Source of the DNA: Janibacter limosus
Lineage (GTDB): Bacteria > Actinomycetota > Actinomycetes > Actinomycetales > Dermatophilaceae
Assembly (NCBI RefSeq): GCF_004295485.1
Contig: NZ_CP036164.1
Location: 186,001 to 250,000 of the forward strand
DNA: 64,000 bases
Direction of reading: 5' to 3'
Shown: one piece after another, positions 33,373 to 41,990 of the stretch
Layout of the letters: each line of letters begins with the position of its first letter
Numbering within the stretch: position 1 is the first letter of the stretch
Notes under the pieces: model-generated
Told to the model about the DNA's origin: nothing
Seen by the model: the letters and a program-made list of their open reading frames with translations, nothing else
Databases searched by the model: none
Translations under genes and position numbers: made by a program

Positions 33373-33876
33373 TCACGTCACCCCGACGACATCTCCATGG
33401 GTTGCCCGCAGGGCCGACAGGAGTCGGGTGGCGTCGCGGACCTGGGTGGGGTCCAGGCCGGGGGAGGAGAAGACCTGCTCGTTGAGGTCGCGGGTGGCGC
33501 GCTCGACCAGCTCCTCCCCGGCAGCCGTGAGCGAGGCGAGGACCACGCGACGGTCGGACTCGCGGCGCAGCCGCTCGACGAGACCCTGGGTCTCGAGCCG
33601 CGCCACGGCGCTCGTCACGCTGGTCGCGTGGACCTGCAGCAGGGAGCCGAGACGGCTCATCGGCATCGAGCGCTGCCGGCTGAAGGCGAGCAGCCGCAGG
33701 ATCTCGTAGCGGGCGAAGGTCAGCCCGTGCGGACGCAGGGTCGCCTCGACGCGCTCGTGGAGAAGCTGCTGCGCGCGCACGACGGATGTCACGAGCGCCA
33801 TGCCGTCGGCAGCGTCGGACCAGCCGTGCGAGATCCACTGGGCATGAGCTGCGGCAATGGGGTCGCGGTCGGTCAT
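33373..33876 (-). CDS. MarR family transcriptional regulator
   Basis: This 167-residue winged-helix repressor has RYEILRLLAFSRQRSMPMSRLGSLLQVHATSVTSAVARLE (helix-turn-helix region about 60-100) followed by the wing RRESDRRVVLASLT. It is the first gene of the icmF operon. Nearly identical operator-like sequences precede both marR and icmF, suggesting autorepression and control of IcmF, probably relieved by an acyl-CoA or related metabolite. The ligand is not deducible from the sequence. Confidence 0.9.
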   Translation of the reverse strand: MTDRDPIAAAHAQWISHGWSDAADGMALVTSVVRAQQLLHERVEATLRPHGLTFARYEILRLLAFSRQRSMPMSRLGSLLQVHATSVTSAVARLETQGLVERLRRESDRRVVLASLTAAGEELVERATRDLNEQVFSSPGLDPTQVRDATRLLSALRATHGDVVGVT

Positions 33877-33886
33877 GAGGAGATTG

Positions 33887-33898
33887 TAGGACGTCCTA
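33887..33898. promoter_or_regulatory. Palindromic MarR operator between marR and sod
   Basis: TAGGACGTCCTA is a perfect 12-bp palindrome within TTGTAGGACGTCCTAGGAA, 11 bp upstream of marR. The divergent sod gene starts 100 bp away, so it could be affected too. Confidence 0.6.
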
Positions 33899-33998
33899 GG
33901 AATGGGGTGGGTCCGTTGTGAGGGTGACCTTTCATGGACCGTGTCGTCGCGTCGTGGAAGGGTAGGAGGTGCACAACACTCGCAATCACGGAGGTTTC

Positions 33999-34595
33999 AT
34001 GTACACCCTTCCCGACCTCTCCTACGACTACGGAGCCCTCGAGCCCGCCATGAGCGGCGAGATCCTCGAGCTGCACCACGACAAGCACCACGCCGCCTAC
34101 GTCAAGGGCGCCAACGACACGCTGGAGAAGCTGGCCGAGGCCCGCGACAAGGACCAGCTCGGTGGCCTCGTCGGCCTCGAGAAGACCTTGGCCTTCAACG
34201 TCTCCGGCCACGTCCTGCACTCGATCTTCTGGGAGAACCTCTCCCCGGACGGTGGCGACAAGCCCGACGGCGCCCTCGGCACCGCGATCGACGAGCACTT
34301 CGGCACCTTCGACAAGTTCCGCGCGCAGCTGACCGCCGCGACGCAGACCACGCAGGGCTCGGGCTGGGGCGTTCTGGCTTGGGAGCCCGTCGGCGAGCGA
34401 CTGCTCGTCACGCAGGTCTACGACCACCACGGCAACGTGGCGACGGGCATGACGCCGCTCCTGGCCTTCGACGCCTGGGAGCACGCGTACTACCTGCAGT
34501 ACAAGAACGTGAAGCCGGACTACATCGAGAAGCTCTGGGACATCGTCAACTGGAACGACGTCTCCGCGCGCCTCGAGGCCGCCAAGAAGGCCTGA
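33999..34595 (+). CDS. sodA: Superoxide dismutase (Fe/Mn family)
   Basis: This 198-residue enzyme dismutates superoxide. The metal ligands are present: His in [13 protein letters not shown] (His near 26), His in [12 protein letters not shown] (near 75), and [13 protein letters not shown] (Asp about 160 and His about 164). [14 protein letters not shown] forms the active-site region. The metal (Fe or Mn) cannot be fixed by eye. GGAGG at 33990-33994 precedes ATG 33999; the frame extends ten codons further upstream without a ribosome-binding site. No export signal is seen. Confidence 0.95.
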   Translation: MYTLPDLSYDYGALEPAMSGEILELHHDKHHAAYVKGANDTLEKLAEARDKDQLGGLVGLEKTLAFNVSGHVLHSIFWENLSPDGGDKPDGALGTAIDEHFGTFDKFRAQLTAATQTTQGSGWGVLAWEPVGERLLVTQVYDHHGNVATGMTPLLAFDAWEHAYYLQYKNVKPDYIEKLWDIVNWNDVSARLEAAKKA

Positions 34596-34604
34596 GCACG
34601 GCAG

Positions 34605-34645
34605 CGAAGGGAGGGTCCCACCACGACGGTGGGTCCCTCCCTTCG
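34605..34645. terminator. Bidirectional hairpin after sodA
   Basis: cgaagggagggtcccacc (34605-34622) pairs exactly with ggtgggtccctcccttcg (34628-34645) around acgac. It lies between convergent sodA and crcB. Confidence 0.8.
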
Positions 34646-34665
34646 TCATGGACCGGGTGGACCGG

Positions 34666-35022
34666 CTAGGCCGTGATCGCCCAGCCGAGGGACACCAGCG
34701 CGACCCCGAGCACGAGGTTGAGGCCGAGGTCGGCGAGCGCGTGGCGGGTGCGCCCCGTCCGGGCCGCCGAGGCGACCTCCACCGCGTGCGTGGCGAAGGT
34801 CGTGTAGGCGCCGCAGAAGCCGACCCCGACGAGGGGCAGCAGCCAGCCCGGACCCGTGCCGGAGGCGTGCCCGGCCACGAGGCCCAGGAGCAGCGACCCG
34901 GTCGCGTTGACCGTCAGGACCCCGCCGGCAGCGGTCGCACCATGCTGGCGAAGGGAGCTCGTCACCAGATGGCGGGACAGCGCGCCGAGCGCGGCGCCGA
35001 GGGCCACGAGCAGCGCGGTCAC
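34666..35022 (-). CDS. crcB: Fluoride channel CrcB/Fluc
   Basis: This 118-residue protein has four membrane helices: GAALGALSRHLVTS, VNATGSLLLGLVAGH with the pore Asn, and GFCGAYTTFATHAVE with the Phe-box and sodium-site TTF. Fluc channels are dual-topology dimers that export fluoride. The GTG at 35022 overlaps the stop of the second crcB (GTGA), so the two subunits are probably made together, as in species with paired crcB genes. No fluoride riboswitch is visible upstream. Confidence 0.92.
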   Translation of the reverse strand: MTALLVALGAALGALSRHLVTSSLRQHGATAAGGVLTVNATGSLLLGLVAGHASGTGPGWLLPLVGVGFCGAYTTFATHAVEVASAARTGRTRHALADLGLNLVLGVALVSLGWAITA

Positions 35023-35450
35023 AGCTCGCCCTCCGCGACGACCTCGTCGGCCACCTCGTCGCTGCGCCAGAGCCGGTCGCCGACCACCAGTCCGAGCAGC
35101 GCGGCGCCCACCCCGAGACCGAGGGTCGTGACGAGGTAGCCGAGGAGCCCGATCAGCCCGTCACCGGCCAGGCCGTGGGTGTCGAGGGCGAAGCTGGAGT
35201 AGGTCGTCCATCCGCCGAGCAGCCCGACCGCGAGGAAGGGCCGGACGAGCGGGTGTGCGCCGCGCCGGGCGAGCCAGGTGACGAGCAGCCCCATCGCGAA
35301 GGCCCCGGTGAGGTTGACGAGCAGGGTCGACCACACGGCACCCGACGCGAAGGACCCGACAACCCACCGACCCAGCGACCCGATGGCCCCGCCGGCCGCG
35401 ATGGCGGCGAGGCCCCCCCCCTCGCCCGGGTGTGGAGGGGTCGGGCTCAT
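35019..35450 (-). CDS. crcB: Fluoride channel CrcB/Fluc, second subunit
   Basis: This 143-residue protein has the Fluc motifs GGAIGSLGRWVVG, VNLTGAFAMGLLVTWL and GLLGGWTTYSSFALDTHGL. It has longer polar ends than its partner. ATG 35450 overlaps the stop of the aminotransferase gene (ATGA), and its own stop overlaps the first crcB, so three genes are chained by overlaps. The run of eight C residues near 35412-35419 is a possible slippage site near the start. Confidence 0.92.
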   Translation of the reverse strand: MSPTPPHPGEGGGLAAIAAGGAIGSLGRWVVGSFASGAVWSTLLVNLTGAFAMGLLVTWLARRGAHPLVRPFLAVGLLGGWTTYSSFALDTHGLAGDGLIGLLGYLVTTLGLGVGAALLGLVVGDRLWRSDEVADEVVAEGEL

Positions 35451-36664
35451 GCCCGCTTGGTCTCGAGGAACTCGGCGATCCGGCCGATCGCCTCGGTGAG
35501 GACGTCCTCGTCGGGGAGCGCCACGAGACGGAAGTGGTCGGGCTCGGGCCAGTTGAAGCCGGAGCCGTGGGTGACGAGGATCTTCTTCGCCCGCAGCAGG
35601 TCGATGACGAAGGCCTCGTCGTCCTCGATCGGGTACACCTCGGGGTCGAGGCGCGGGAAGCAGTAGAGCGCCCCCCGGGGCTCGACGCAGCTGACGCCGG
35701 GGATGTCGTTCAGCAGGCGCGCGGCGAGCTTGACCTGGTCGTAGTAGCGACCGCCGGGGACGATGAGCTCGTTGATCGACTGGTAGCCGCCGAGCGCGGT
35801 CTGGATCGCGTGCTGGGCGGGGACGTTGGAGCACATGCGCATGTTGGCCAGCAGGGTCAGACCCTCGAGGAAGTCGGCGGCCTGGTGCTTGGGGCCCGAG
35901 ATCATCACCCAGCCGGCGCGGTAGCCGCAGACCCGGTACGCCTTGGACAGCCCGGAGAAGGTGAGGCACAGGACGTCGTCGGCCGCGTACTCCGCCGCAT
36001 GGTGGTGCACCGCGTCGTCGAAGACGATCTTCTCGTAGATCTCGTCGGCCATGACCACGAGGTCGTGGCGCCGGGCGATGTCGATCAGCCCGCGCACGAT
36101 CTCCGGCGAGTAGACGGCGCCCGTCGGGTTGTTGGGGTTGATGATGACCAGCGCGTGCGTGTTGTCGGTGATCTTGGACTCGATGTCCTCGAGGTCGGGG
36201 TTCCACCCGTTGTCCTCGTCGCACCGGTAGTGCACGGGGGTGCCGCCCGCGAGCGAGACCGCGCCGGTCCACAGGGGGTAGTCCGGAGCCGGGACGAGGA
36301 TCTCGTTGCCGTTGTCGACGAAGGCCTGCAGCACCATCGTGATGAGCTCGGACACGCCGTTGCCGATGTAGACGTCCTCGACGGTCGTCTCGGTGAGGCC
36401 GCGGGACTGGTAGTACTGCGCCACGGCCGTGCGGGCCGAGTAGATGCCCTTGCTGTCGACATATCCCTGGGCATCGGGAAGGTGCCGCGTCATGTCGGCG
36501 ATGATCGCCTCGGGCGCCTCGAAGCCGAAGGGGGCGGTGTTGCCGATGTTGAGCTTGAGGATCTTGTGGCCCTCGGCCTCGAGGCGCTGGGCCTCGACGA
36601 GGATCGGACCCCGCACGTCGTAGCGGACATCCCTCAACTTGCGGCTCTGTCGGATCTGACGCAT
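35447..36664 (-). CDS. alaA: Alanine-type aminotransferase (PLP, class I)
   Basis: This 405-residue fold-type I aminotransferase matches the AlaA/Rv0337c group, which transfers amino groups between glutamate/alanine and 2-oxo acids. LNIGNTAPFGFEAPE lies at the N-terminus, PAPDYPLWTGAV near 125, NPNNPTGAVYS near 180, and MADEIYEKIVFDD near 211. SGLSKAYRVCGYRAGW near 244 holds the PLP lysine, and an Arg near the C-terminus (HFRLVALP) binds the carboxylate. ATG 36664 starts the conserved MRQIRQSRKLRDVRYDVRGPI (shown in part). It is the first gene of an overlapping chain with two crcB genes. Confidence 0.9.
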   Translation of the reverse strand: MRQIRQSRKLRDVRYDVRGPILVEAQRLEAEGHKILKLNIGNTAPFGFEAPEAIIADMTRHLPDAQGYVDSKGIYSARTAVAQYYQSRGLTETTVEDVYIGNGVSELITMVLQAFVDNGNEILVPAPDYPLWTGAVSLAGGTPVHYRCDEDNGWNPDLEDIESKITDNTHALVIINPNNPTGAVYSPEIVRGLIDIARRHDLVVMADEIYEKIVFDDAVHHHAAEYAADDVLCLTFSGLSKAYRVCGYRAGWVMISGPKHQAADFLEGLTLLANMRMCSNVPAQHAIQTALGGYQSINELIVPGGRYYDQVKLAARLLNDIPGVSCVEPRGALYCFPRLDPEVYPIEDDEAFVIDLLRAKKILVTHGSGFNWPEPDHFRLVALPDEDVLTEAIGRIAEFLETKRA

Positions 36665-36722
36665 GAGGTCCAGTCTCGCAGTACGGTGTGGGCGTCCGGG
36701 CCACCATCTCGAAAGGGCTGCC

Positions 36723-37067
36723 GTGCGTGTCGCCCCCGCAGCATCACTCGTCCTGGCCAGTGCCGCGCTCCTCGCCGGGTGCGGCTCCGACGCTGACCGG
36801 CCCGACGCAGGCAGCACGCAGACCGTGATGCCCGCGGACGTCACCGCCCAGGCCGAGCGCCTCATCGGTCCCAAGATGCCCGAGGGGTCCACGCTCGACT
36901 GCCCCGAGACGCTCGCCGCGAAGGTCGACGGCACGACGAGATGCACCTGGTCGGTCCCCGACGGCAGCTCGATCGGGATGACCGTGACGGTCACCGAGAT
37001 CGTCGACGGCTCGGCCAGCCTGCACTTCGAGAACGACGACGAGGTGACCCCCAGCCCGAGCTCGTGA
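36723..37067 (+). CDS. DUF4333 lipoprotein
   Basis: This 114-residue protein begins at GTG 36723, with GAAAGGG 7 bases upstream. The signal peptide ends in the lipobox LLAGC (Cys about 20). The rest has the DUF4333 pattern: a helix with DVTAQAERLIGPK, then LDCPETLAAKVDGTTRCTW with two cysteines that probably form a disulfide. It should sit on the outer face of the membrane. Its function is unknown. It is divergent from alaA with only 58 bp between. Confidence 0.85.
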   Translation: MRVAPAASLVLASAALLAGCGSDADRPDAGSTQTVMPADVTAQAERLIGPKMPEGSTLDCPETLAAKVDGTTRCTWSVPDGSSIGMTVTVTEIVDGSASLHFENDDEVTPSPSS

Positions 37068-37149
37068 GCGAGCAGGGCCTCACCTCTCCGTGGTCGAGCG
37101 GGTGCGAATTGCGGGGCGGCGACGCCGGTGGTGCCCGTAGTCTGGACAG

Positions 37150-37281
37150 GTGAGCACTGATCCTTCGCACACCGTCTGGGACGACGAGGAGGCCGAGCGC
37201 GAGGCCGCCCTCGCGTCGGGCGAGCTCGCCGAGGACGACGACGGCCCTGCGCACCAGGACGACGAGGCGCAGCAGCCCTGA
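37150..37281 (+). CDS. Small acidic protein of unknown function
   Basis: This 43-residue protein starts at GTG 37150 and ends with TGA 37281. It is very acidic (DDEEAEREAALASGELAEDDDG) and has no cysteine or membrane segment. GGACAGG abuts the start codon, which is poor spacing. Its position between two genes on the same strand and its strong coding-type composition support it only moderately. Confidence 0.4.
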   Translation: MSTDPSHTVWDDEEAEREAALASGELAEDDDGPAHQDDEAQQP

Positions 37282-37432
37282 GTGGCCGCCCTAGCGGCCG
37301 CGGCCGATCGACGCCGCCTCGTCTCATCTTGTGGCGTGTGATGATCATCCCCGTCACAAAGTGAGCAGCCGCCGCGCGCACTGTCGTAGGTTGCCCTGCA
37401 ACCACACCCACCACCCCTGACCAGGAGTGACG

Positions 37433-38959
37433 ATGCGACTTGGCGTGCCCAAGGAGTCGAAGCGCGGAGAAACCCGCGTCGCGGCGACCCCCAAAACAGT
37501 CGAGCAGCTGATCAAGCTCGGATACGACGTCGTCGTCGAGGCCGGCGCCGGTGAGGCTGCGGCCTACCCGGACCAGGCCTATGTCGACGCCGGCGCGACC
37601 CTCGAGCCCGCCGAGCAGGTCTGGGCCAGTGACGTGGTCGCGAAGATCAACGCGCCCTCCGACGAGGAGGTCCCGCTCCTGCAGAAGGGGGCGATCCTCG
37701 CCTCGCTGCTGGCCCCGGCCCTCAACCCCGACAAGGTGGAGGCGCTGCGCGCCCAGGGCGTGACCGCGCTCGCGATGGACGCCGTGCCGCGCATCTCCCG
37801 CGCGCAGTCCCTCGACGTGCTGTCCTCCATGGCCAACATCGCGGGATACCGCGCGGTGGTCGAGTCGGCTCACGAGTTCGGCGGCCTCTTCACCGGACAG
37901 GTCACGGCCGCGGGCAAGGTCCCGCCGGCCAAGGTCCTCGTCTGCGGTGCAGGCGTCGCAGGTCTGGCGGCCATCGGAGCCGCCGGGTCCCTCGGTGCCA
38001 TCGTGCGGGCCTTCGACGTGCGGCCCGAGGTGGCCGAGCAGGTCGAGTCGATGGGCGCGGACTTCCTCCAGATCGATGTGGAGCAGGAGGTGTCGACCGA
38101 TGGCTACGCCAAGGAGACCGGCGAGGACTTCAACCGCAAGGCGGCCGAGCTCTACGCGGAGCAGGCCAAGGACGTCGACATCATCATCACCACGGCCCTC
38201 ATCCCGGGACGTCAGGCGCCGCGCCTGATCACCGAGGAGATGGTCGCCTCGATGAAGCCCGGCTCGGTCATCGTCGACATGGCCGCTGGCTCCGGTGGCA
38301 ATGTCGCCGGGTCCGTCGCCGACGAGCGGATCGTCACCGACAACGGTGTGCGGATCATCGGCTACACCGACCTGGCCGGTCGCCTGCCCACGCAGGCCAG
38401 CCAGCTCTTCGGCACCAACATCGTCAACCTGCTCAAGCTGGTCACCCCGGACAAGGACGGCCAGCCCGTCCTCGACATGGAGGACACGGTCGTGCGCGGC
38501 ATGACCGTGACCCAGGCCGACGAGACGCTCTGGCCCCCGCCGCCCGTGCAGGTCTCGGCGGCGCCCGCGGCCCCGGCCGCAGCCCCCGTCGAGGCGGAGC
38601 CGGCCAAGCCGGTCGACCCCAACCGCAAGTTCTGGCTCATCGGGGGTGCGGCGCTGCTCTTCCTGATCGCCGCCGCCTTCATGCCCGCGGCCTTCCTGTC
38701 GCACTTCATCGTCTTCGCGCTGGCCGTGGTCATCGGCTTCTACGTCATCGGCAATGTCGCGCACGCGCTGCACACGCCGCTGATGTCGGTGACCAATGCG
38801 ATCTCCGGGATCATCGTCGTCGGCGCACTGCTGCAGGTGACCTCGTCCAACCTCGCGATCCAGGTCATCGCCGCAGCTGCCATCTTCTTCGCCAGCATCA
38901 ACGTCTTCGGTGGCTTCACGGTCACGAACCGGATGCTCAACATGTTCCGGAAGGGCTGA
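37433..38959 (+). CDS. pntA: NAD(P) transhydrogenase subunit alpha
   Basis: This 508-residue subunit holds domain I and part of the membrane domain of the proton-pumping transhydrogenase, which reduces NADP+ with NADH. Motifs include [20 protein letters not shown] at the start, [26 protein letters not shown] (NAD-binding Rossmann fold, about 172) and [17 protein letters not shown] Pro/Ala linker leads to four C-terminal helices (about 400-505). AGGAG at 37423-37427 lies 5 bases before ATG 37433, so that start is preferred to GTG 37427. pntB follows after 3 bp. Confidence 0.95.
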   Translation: MRLGVPKESKRGETRVAATPKTVEQLIKLGYDVVVEAGAGEAAAYPDQAYVDAGATLEPAEQVWASDVVAKINAPSDEEVPLLQKGAILASLLAPALNPDKVEALRAQGVTALAMDAVPRISRAQSLDVLSSMANIAGYRAVVESAHEFGGLFTGQVTAAGKVPPAKVLVCGAGVAGLAAIGAAGSLGAIVRAFDVRPEVAEQVESMGADFLQIDVEQEVSTDGYAKETGEDFNRKAAELYAEQAKDVDIIITTALIPGRQAPRLITEEMVASMKPGSVIVDMAAGSGGNVAGSVADERIVTDNGVRIIGYTDLAGRLPTQASQLFGTNIVNLLKLVTPDKDGQPVLDMEDTVVRGMTVTQADETLWPPPPVQVSAAPAAPAAAPVEAEPAKPVDPNRKFWLIGGAALLFLIAAAFMPAAFLSHFIVFALAVVIGFYVIGNVAHALHTPLMSVTNAISGIIVVGALLQVTSSNLAIQVIAAAAIFFASINVFGGFTVTNRMLNMFRKG

Positions 38960-38962
38960 GTC

Positions 38963-40411
38963 GTGCTCTCCACCGTCGTCACCGCCGCCTACATCGTCGC
39001 GGCGCTCCTCTTCATCCTGTCCCTGGCCGGCCTCAGCAAGCACGAGACGGCCAAGCACGGCAACTGGTTCGGCATGGCCGGCATGGCCATCGCCCTCCTC
39101 GCCACGATCGCCCTCGTCATCGACGGCGTCTACTCCGGTGGCGAGGCCACCGGCGCCGGCAAGTGGGGCCTGGGTGTCCTCGTGATCACCATGGCCCTCG
39201 GTGGGGCGCTCGGCGTGCGCATCGCCCGCCGCGTCGAGATGACCGGCATGCCCCAGCTCATCGCGATGATGCACTCCTTCGTGGGTATGGCCGCCGTGCT
39301 CGTCGGGTTCAACTCCTTCCTCGGCGCGCACGGGGACTCGGCCGAGGCCGTCGCCGCGCACAAGGCCCTCGAGGCCAGCGACATGGTCGGCATCCACAAC
39401 GGCGAGGTCTTCGTCGGCGTCTTCATCGGCGCCGTGACCTTCACCGGCTCGATCGTGGCCTACCTCAAGCTCAGCGAGAAGATGAAGTCGGCTCCGCTCG
39501 TGCTGCCGATGCGCCACTGGCTCAACCTGCTGGCCGTGCTCGTCTCGATCGCCCTGTGCGTCTGGTTCGTCATCTCCCCGTCGCTGCTCCCGCTGGTGAT
39601 CATGACGGTCATCGCGCTGCTCTTCGGCTGGCACCTCGTCGCCTCCATCGGCGGCGGCGACATGCCGGTCGTCATCTCGATGCTCAACAGCTACTCGGGC
39701 TGGGCGGCGGCCGCGGCGGGCTTCATGCTCTCCAACGACCTGCTCATCGTCGTGGGTGCGCTCGTCGGCTCCTCCGGTGCCTTCCTGTCCTACATCATGT
39801 GCAAGGCGATGAACCGCTCCTTCATCTCCGTCATCGCCGGTGGCTTCGGTGCGGCTGCACCGGCCTCCAGCGGCGACGTGGACCACGGCGAGCACCGCGA
39901 GACCAACGCCGAGTCGGTCGCGGAGCTCCTCGCGGACGCCTCGTCGGTCGTCATCACCCCCGGCTACGGCATGGCGGTCGCCCAGGCGCAGTACCCGGTC
40001 GCCGACCTCACCGCCAAGCTGCGGGCGAAGGGAGTGGACGTCCGGTTCGGCATCCACCCGGTCGCCGGCCGCCTGCCCGGTCACATGAACGTGCTCCTGG
40101 CCGAGGCCAAGGTCCCCTATGACATCGTCCTCGAGATGGACGAGATCAACGACGACCTCCCGGAGACCGATGTCGTGCTTGTCATCGGGGCCAACGACAC
40201 GGTCAACCCGGCCGCTGCCGAGGACCCGACCAGCCCGATCGCCGGCATGCCGGTGCTCGAGGTGTGGAACGCCAAGGACGTGGTCGTCTTCAAGCGCTCC
40301 ATGGCCACCGGGTACGCGGGCGTGCAGAACCCGCTCTTCTTCCGGGACAACACGCAGATGCTCTTCGGTGACGCCAAGGACCGCGTGGAGGACATCCTCC
40401 GCGCGCTCTGA
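38963..40411 (+). CDS. pntB: NAD(P) transhydrogenase subunit beta
   Basis: This 482-residue protein starts at GTG 38963. The first ~270 residues are eight or nine membrane helices forming the proton channel with PntA. The C-terminal domain III binds NADP(H): [19 protein letters not shown] near 330, [39 protein letters not shown] and the [10 protein letters not shown] lid. The length is normal. With pntA it forms a complete two-gene operon that ends in a perfect palindromic hairpin. Confidence 0.95.
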   Translation: MLSTVVTAAYIVAALLFILSLAGLSKHETAKHGNWFGMAGMAIALLATIALVIDGVYSGGEATGAGKWGLGVLVITMALGGALGVRIARRVEMTGMPQLIAMMHSFVGMAAVLVGFNSFLGAHGDSAEAVAAHKALEASDMVGIHNGEVFVGVFIGAVTFTGSIVAYLKLSEKMKSAPLVLPMRHWLNLLAVLVSIALCVWFVISPSLLPLVIMTVIALLFGWHLVASIGGGDMPVVISMLNSYSGWAAAAAGFMLSNDLLIVVGALVGSSGAFLSYIMCKAMNRSFISVIAGGFGAAAPASSGDVDHGEHRETNAESVAELLADASSVVITPGYGMAVAQAQYPVADLTAKLRAKGVDVRFGIHPVAGRLPGHMNVLLAEAKVPYDIVLEMDEINDDLPETDVVLVIGANDTVNPAAAEDPTSPIAGMPVLEVWNAKDVVVFKRSMATGYAGVQNPLFFRDNTQMLFGDAKDRVEDILRAL

Positions 40412-40426
40412 CACCGACCCGCACCG

Positions 40427-40468
40427 CGAAGGGCGGCGCTCACCCGATCGGGTGAGCGCCGCCCTTCG
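40427..40468. terminator. Perfect palindrome after pntB
   Basis: cgaagggcggcgctcacccga and its exact complement form a 21-bp stem with almost no loop, 15 bp after the pntB stop. It is the most symmetric member of the CGAAGGG/CCCTTCG family here. Confidence 0.75.
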
Positions 40469-40482
40469 TCATGGCCCCAAAA

Positions 40483-40632
40483 CCGCATCTCCTCAAGGTC
40501 GTACGTCCCCACCTCCGCATCTCCTTAAGGTCATGCCCCCAAAAGCCGCATCTCCTTAAGGTCGTGCGTCCCCACCTCCGCATCTCCTTAAGGTCGTGCG
40601 TCCCCACCTCCGCATCTCCTTAAGGTCGTGCG
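40483..40632. repeat. Tandem repeat, five copies of about 32 bp
   Basis: CCGCATCTCCTTAAGGTC begins at 40483, 40515, 40546, 40578 and 40610; the first copy has CTCAAGG. The rest of each unit is gtgcgtccccacct with small changes; one unit is altered and one base shorter. Each unit holds the 8-bp palindrome CCTTAAGG. The array fills the space between the pntB terminator and the padR promoter. Confidence 0.85.
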
Positions 40633-40652
40633 CCTGGGGAGGGTGATGGACA

Positions 40653-40673
40653 ATAGTGTGTCTCACACACTAT
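40653..40673 (+). promoter_or_regulatory. Operator palindrome upstream of padR
   Basis: ATAGTGTGT-ctc-ACACACTAT is a perfect 9-bp inverted repeat ending 10 bp before the padR start. PadR-type repressors typically bind such AT-ended dyads over their own promoter, so autorepression is likely. Its ATAGTGT and ACACTAT arms could double as the -10 region. Confidence 0.65.
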
Positions 40674-40683
40674 GGTGTGACGC

Positions 40684-41019
40684 ATGGACGAAGAGCTGCT
40701 CGCGGGACATCTCCAGGAGCTGAGGCGGGGGACGGTCGTCCTCGCGTGCCTGGCGACCCTCGAGGGGCCGCGCTACGGATACGCCCTCCTCGAGACGCTC
40801 GACGCGGCAGGCTTCGCCGTCGACGGCAACACCCTCTACCCGCTGCTGCGGCGCCTGGAGAAGCAGGGCCTGCTGACGAGCGAGTGGAACACCGACGAGG
40901 CCCGGCCGCGGAAGTTCTACCGCACCAGCCCGGCCGGCGCCGAGCTGCGCGCCCATCTGATGACCCAATGGAGATCGCTGAACTCGGCGGTCGAGGCACT
41001 GAACGGGGACAACTCATGA
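40684..41019 (+). CDS. PadR family transcriptional regulator
   Basis: This 111-residue winged-helix protein (RRGTVVLACLATLEGPRYGYALLETL.. GNTLYPLLRRLEKQGLLTSEW) is a PadR of the short s1/s2 type. It ends soon after the wing helix. The stop overlaps the start of the next gene (ATGA), so repressor and membrane protein are co-translated. Pairs of PadR with a sensor-like membrane protein often respond to membrane or antibiotic stress; that is family knowledge, not shown here. Confidence 0.92.
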   Translation: MDEELLAGHLQELRRGTVVLACLATLEGPRYGYALLETLDAAGFAVDGNTLYPLLRRLEKQGLLTSEWNTDEARPRKFYRTSPAGAELRAHLMTQWRSLNSAVEALNGDNS

Positions 41020-41990
41020 CTGCCAGCACCAGCCTCACGGACCGCTACGTCTGGACCGTGACCCGCCAGCTCCCGCCCGAGAGCGGGCCCGACGTCGCGC
41101 AAGAGCTGCGGGGGAGCATCGAGGAGACGGTCGAAGGGAGGATCGCCGCCGGTGAGGAGCCGGCGACGGCCGAGCGCGAGACGATCCTCGGGCTCGGCGA
41201 CCCCGACGTCCTGGCCCGGGAGTACGGGGGCCGCCCCAACCACCTCATCGGACCGGCCTACTTCCCGGCCTGGGTGCGGCTGGTCAAGTTGCTGCTCGTC
41301 GTGATCGTGCCGCTCGCCGTGGTCGGCAACGTGATCGCACGGTCCTTCGGCAGCGACGCGGACTTCGGCGCCGTCATCGGCGGAGCCGCCGCCCTTGCCT
41401 TCCAGACGGCCGTGCACCTCGTCTTCTGGACGGCCCTCATCTTCGCGCTCGTCGAGCGCAGTGCCGGCCCACTGGGGCGCGATCGGCTCGTCGCCGACTG
41501 GAACCCCGACGAGCTCGCCGACCCCGCAGACCGGGCCAGGCGCGCCAGCCTCGGCGAGATGGTCTTCGAGGTCGTCTGGACCGTCGTCGTCATCGCCGTC
41601 GCCATCTGGCAATGGCGCGGCGTGGGGGAGGGTGCCGTCCAGGTCCTCGACCCCGACCTCGCCGTCGGCTGGCAGGTGCTGATCATCGGGCTGCTGGCGC
41701 TCGACGTCGTGGTCACCGTGGCGGCCTGGGCGCGCGGAGGGTGGAGCGTCGCCCTTGCCTCGATCAGCCTCGTCAGCGCCGTCACCTCGGGCGCCGCACT
41801 CGTCTGGCTCCTCCTCGGCGAGCAGCTGCTCACGGACGTGCCCACGGAGGCCGCCGCGGCTCTCGGTGTAGGCGCGGACTGGACGCTCTCGCTCCCGGCC
41901 GTGGCCGTCGGCATCGTCCTCGTGTGCGGGTGGGAGGCCGTGACGGCGGTGCGTCGCATGCGCGACGCCAAGCGGTCGGACGCTCAGTAG
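41016..41990 (+). CDS. Membrane protein with permease-prefix (HAAS-like) domain
   Basis: This 324-residue protein has an N-terminal soluble helical domain (about 1-75, with YVWTVTRQLPPESGPDVAQELRG in part and ILGLGDPDVLAREYGG) like the HAAS/permease-prefix domain. About seven hydrophobic helices follow. That domain accompanies PadR regulators in many bacteria. It is coupled to padR by a four-base overlap and is probably its functional partner. Its 3' end overlaps by 7 bp the convergent PH-domain gene. The transported or sensed compound is unknown. Confidence 0.8.
   Translation: MTASTSLTDRYVWTVTRQLPPESGPDVAQELRGSIEETVEGRIAAGEEPATAERETILGLGDPDVLAREYGGRPNHLIGPAYFPAWVRLVKLLLVVIVPLAVVGNVIARSFGSDADFGAVIGGAAALAFQTAVHLVFWTALIFALVERSAGPLGRDRLVADWNPDELADPADRARRASLGEMVFEVVWTVVVIAVAIWQWRGVGEGAVQVLDPDLAVGWQVLIIGLLALDVVVTVAAWARGGWSVALASISLVSAVTSGAALVWLLLGEQLLTDVPTEAAAALGVGADWTLSLPAVAVGIVLVCGWEAVTAVRRMRDAKRSDAQ

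Noticed and set aside
28589..33709. A 1706-codon open frame on the plus strand
   Set aside because: It runs antisense across the BtuF-like, DUF202 and icmF genes, which all have intact family motifs. It contains no recognisable domain.
34650..36722. Fluoride riboswitch for the crcB genes
   Set aside because: The crcB genes begin inside overlapping coding sequence and the 58 bp before alaA is too short and shows no riboswitch core.
37321..37366. Dyad around gatgatcatc upstream of pntA as an operator
   Set aside because: The inner palindrome is only 10 bp and the outer arms match imperfectly; it is too weak to report as a site.
36664..40414. Continuation of the alaA frame upstream to 40414, giving a 1655-residue protein
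   Set aside because: The extension is antisense to pntAB. The conserved aminotransferase N-terminus begins at ATG 36664.
40483..40632. Possible CRISPR array
   Set aside because: The 32-bp units are directly adjacent with no unique spacers, and no cas genes are present.
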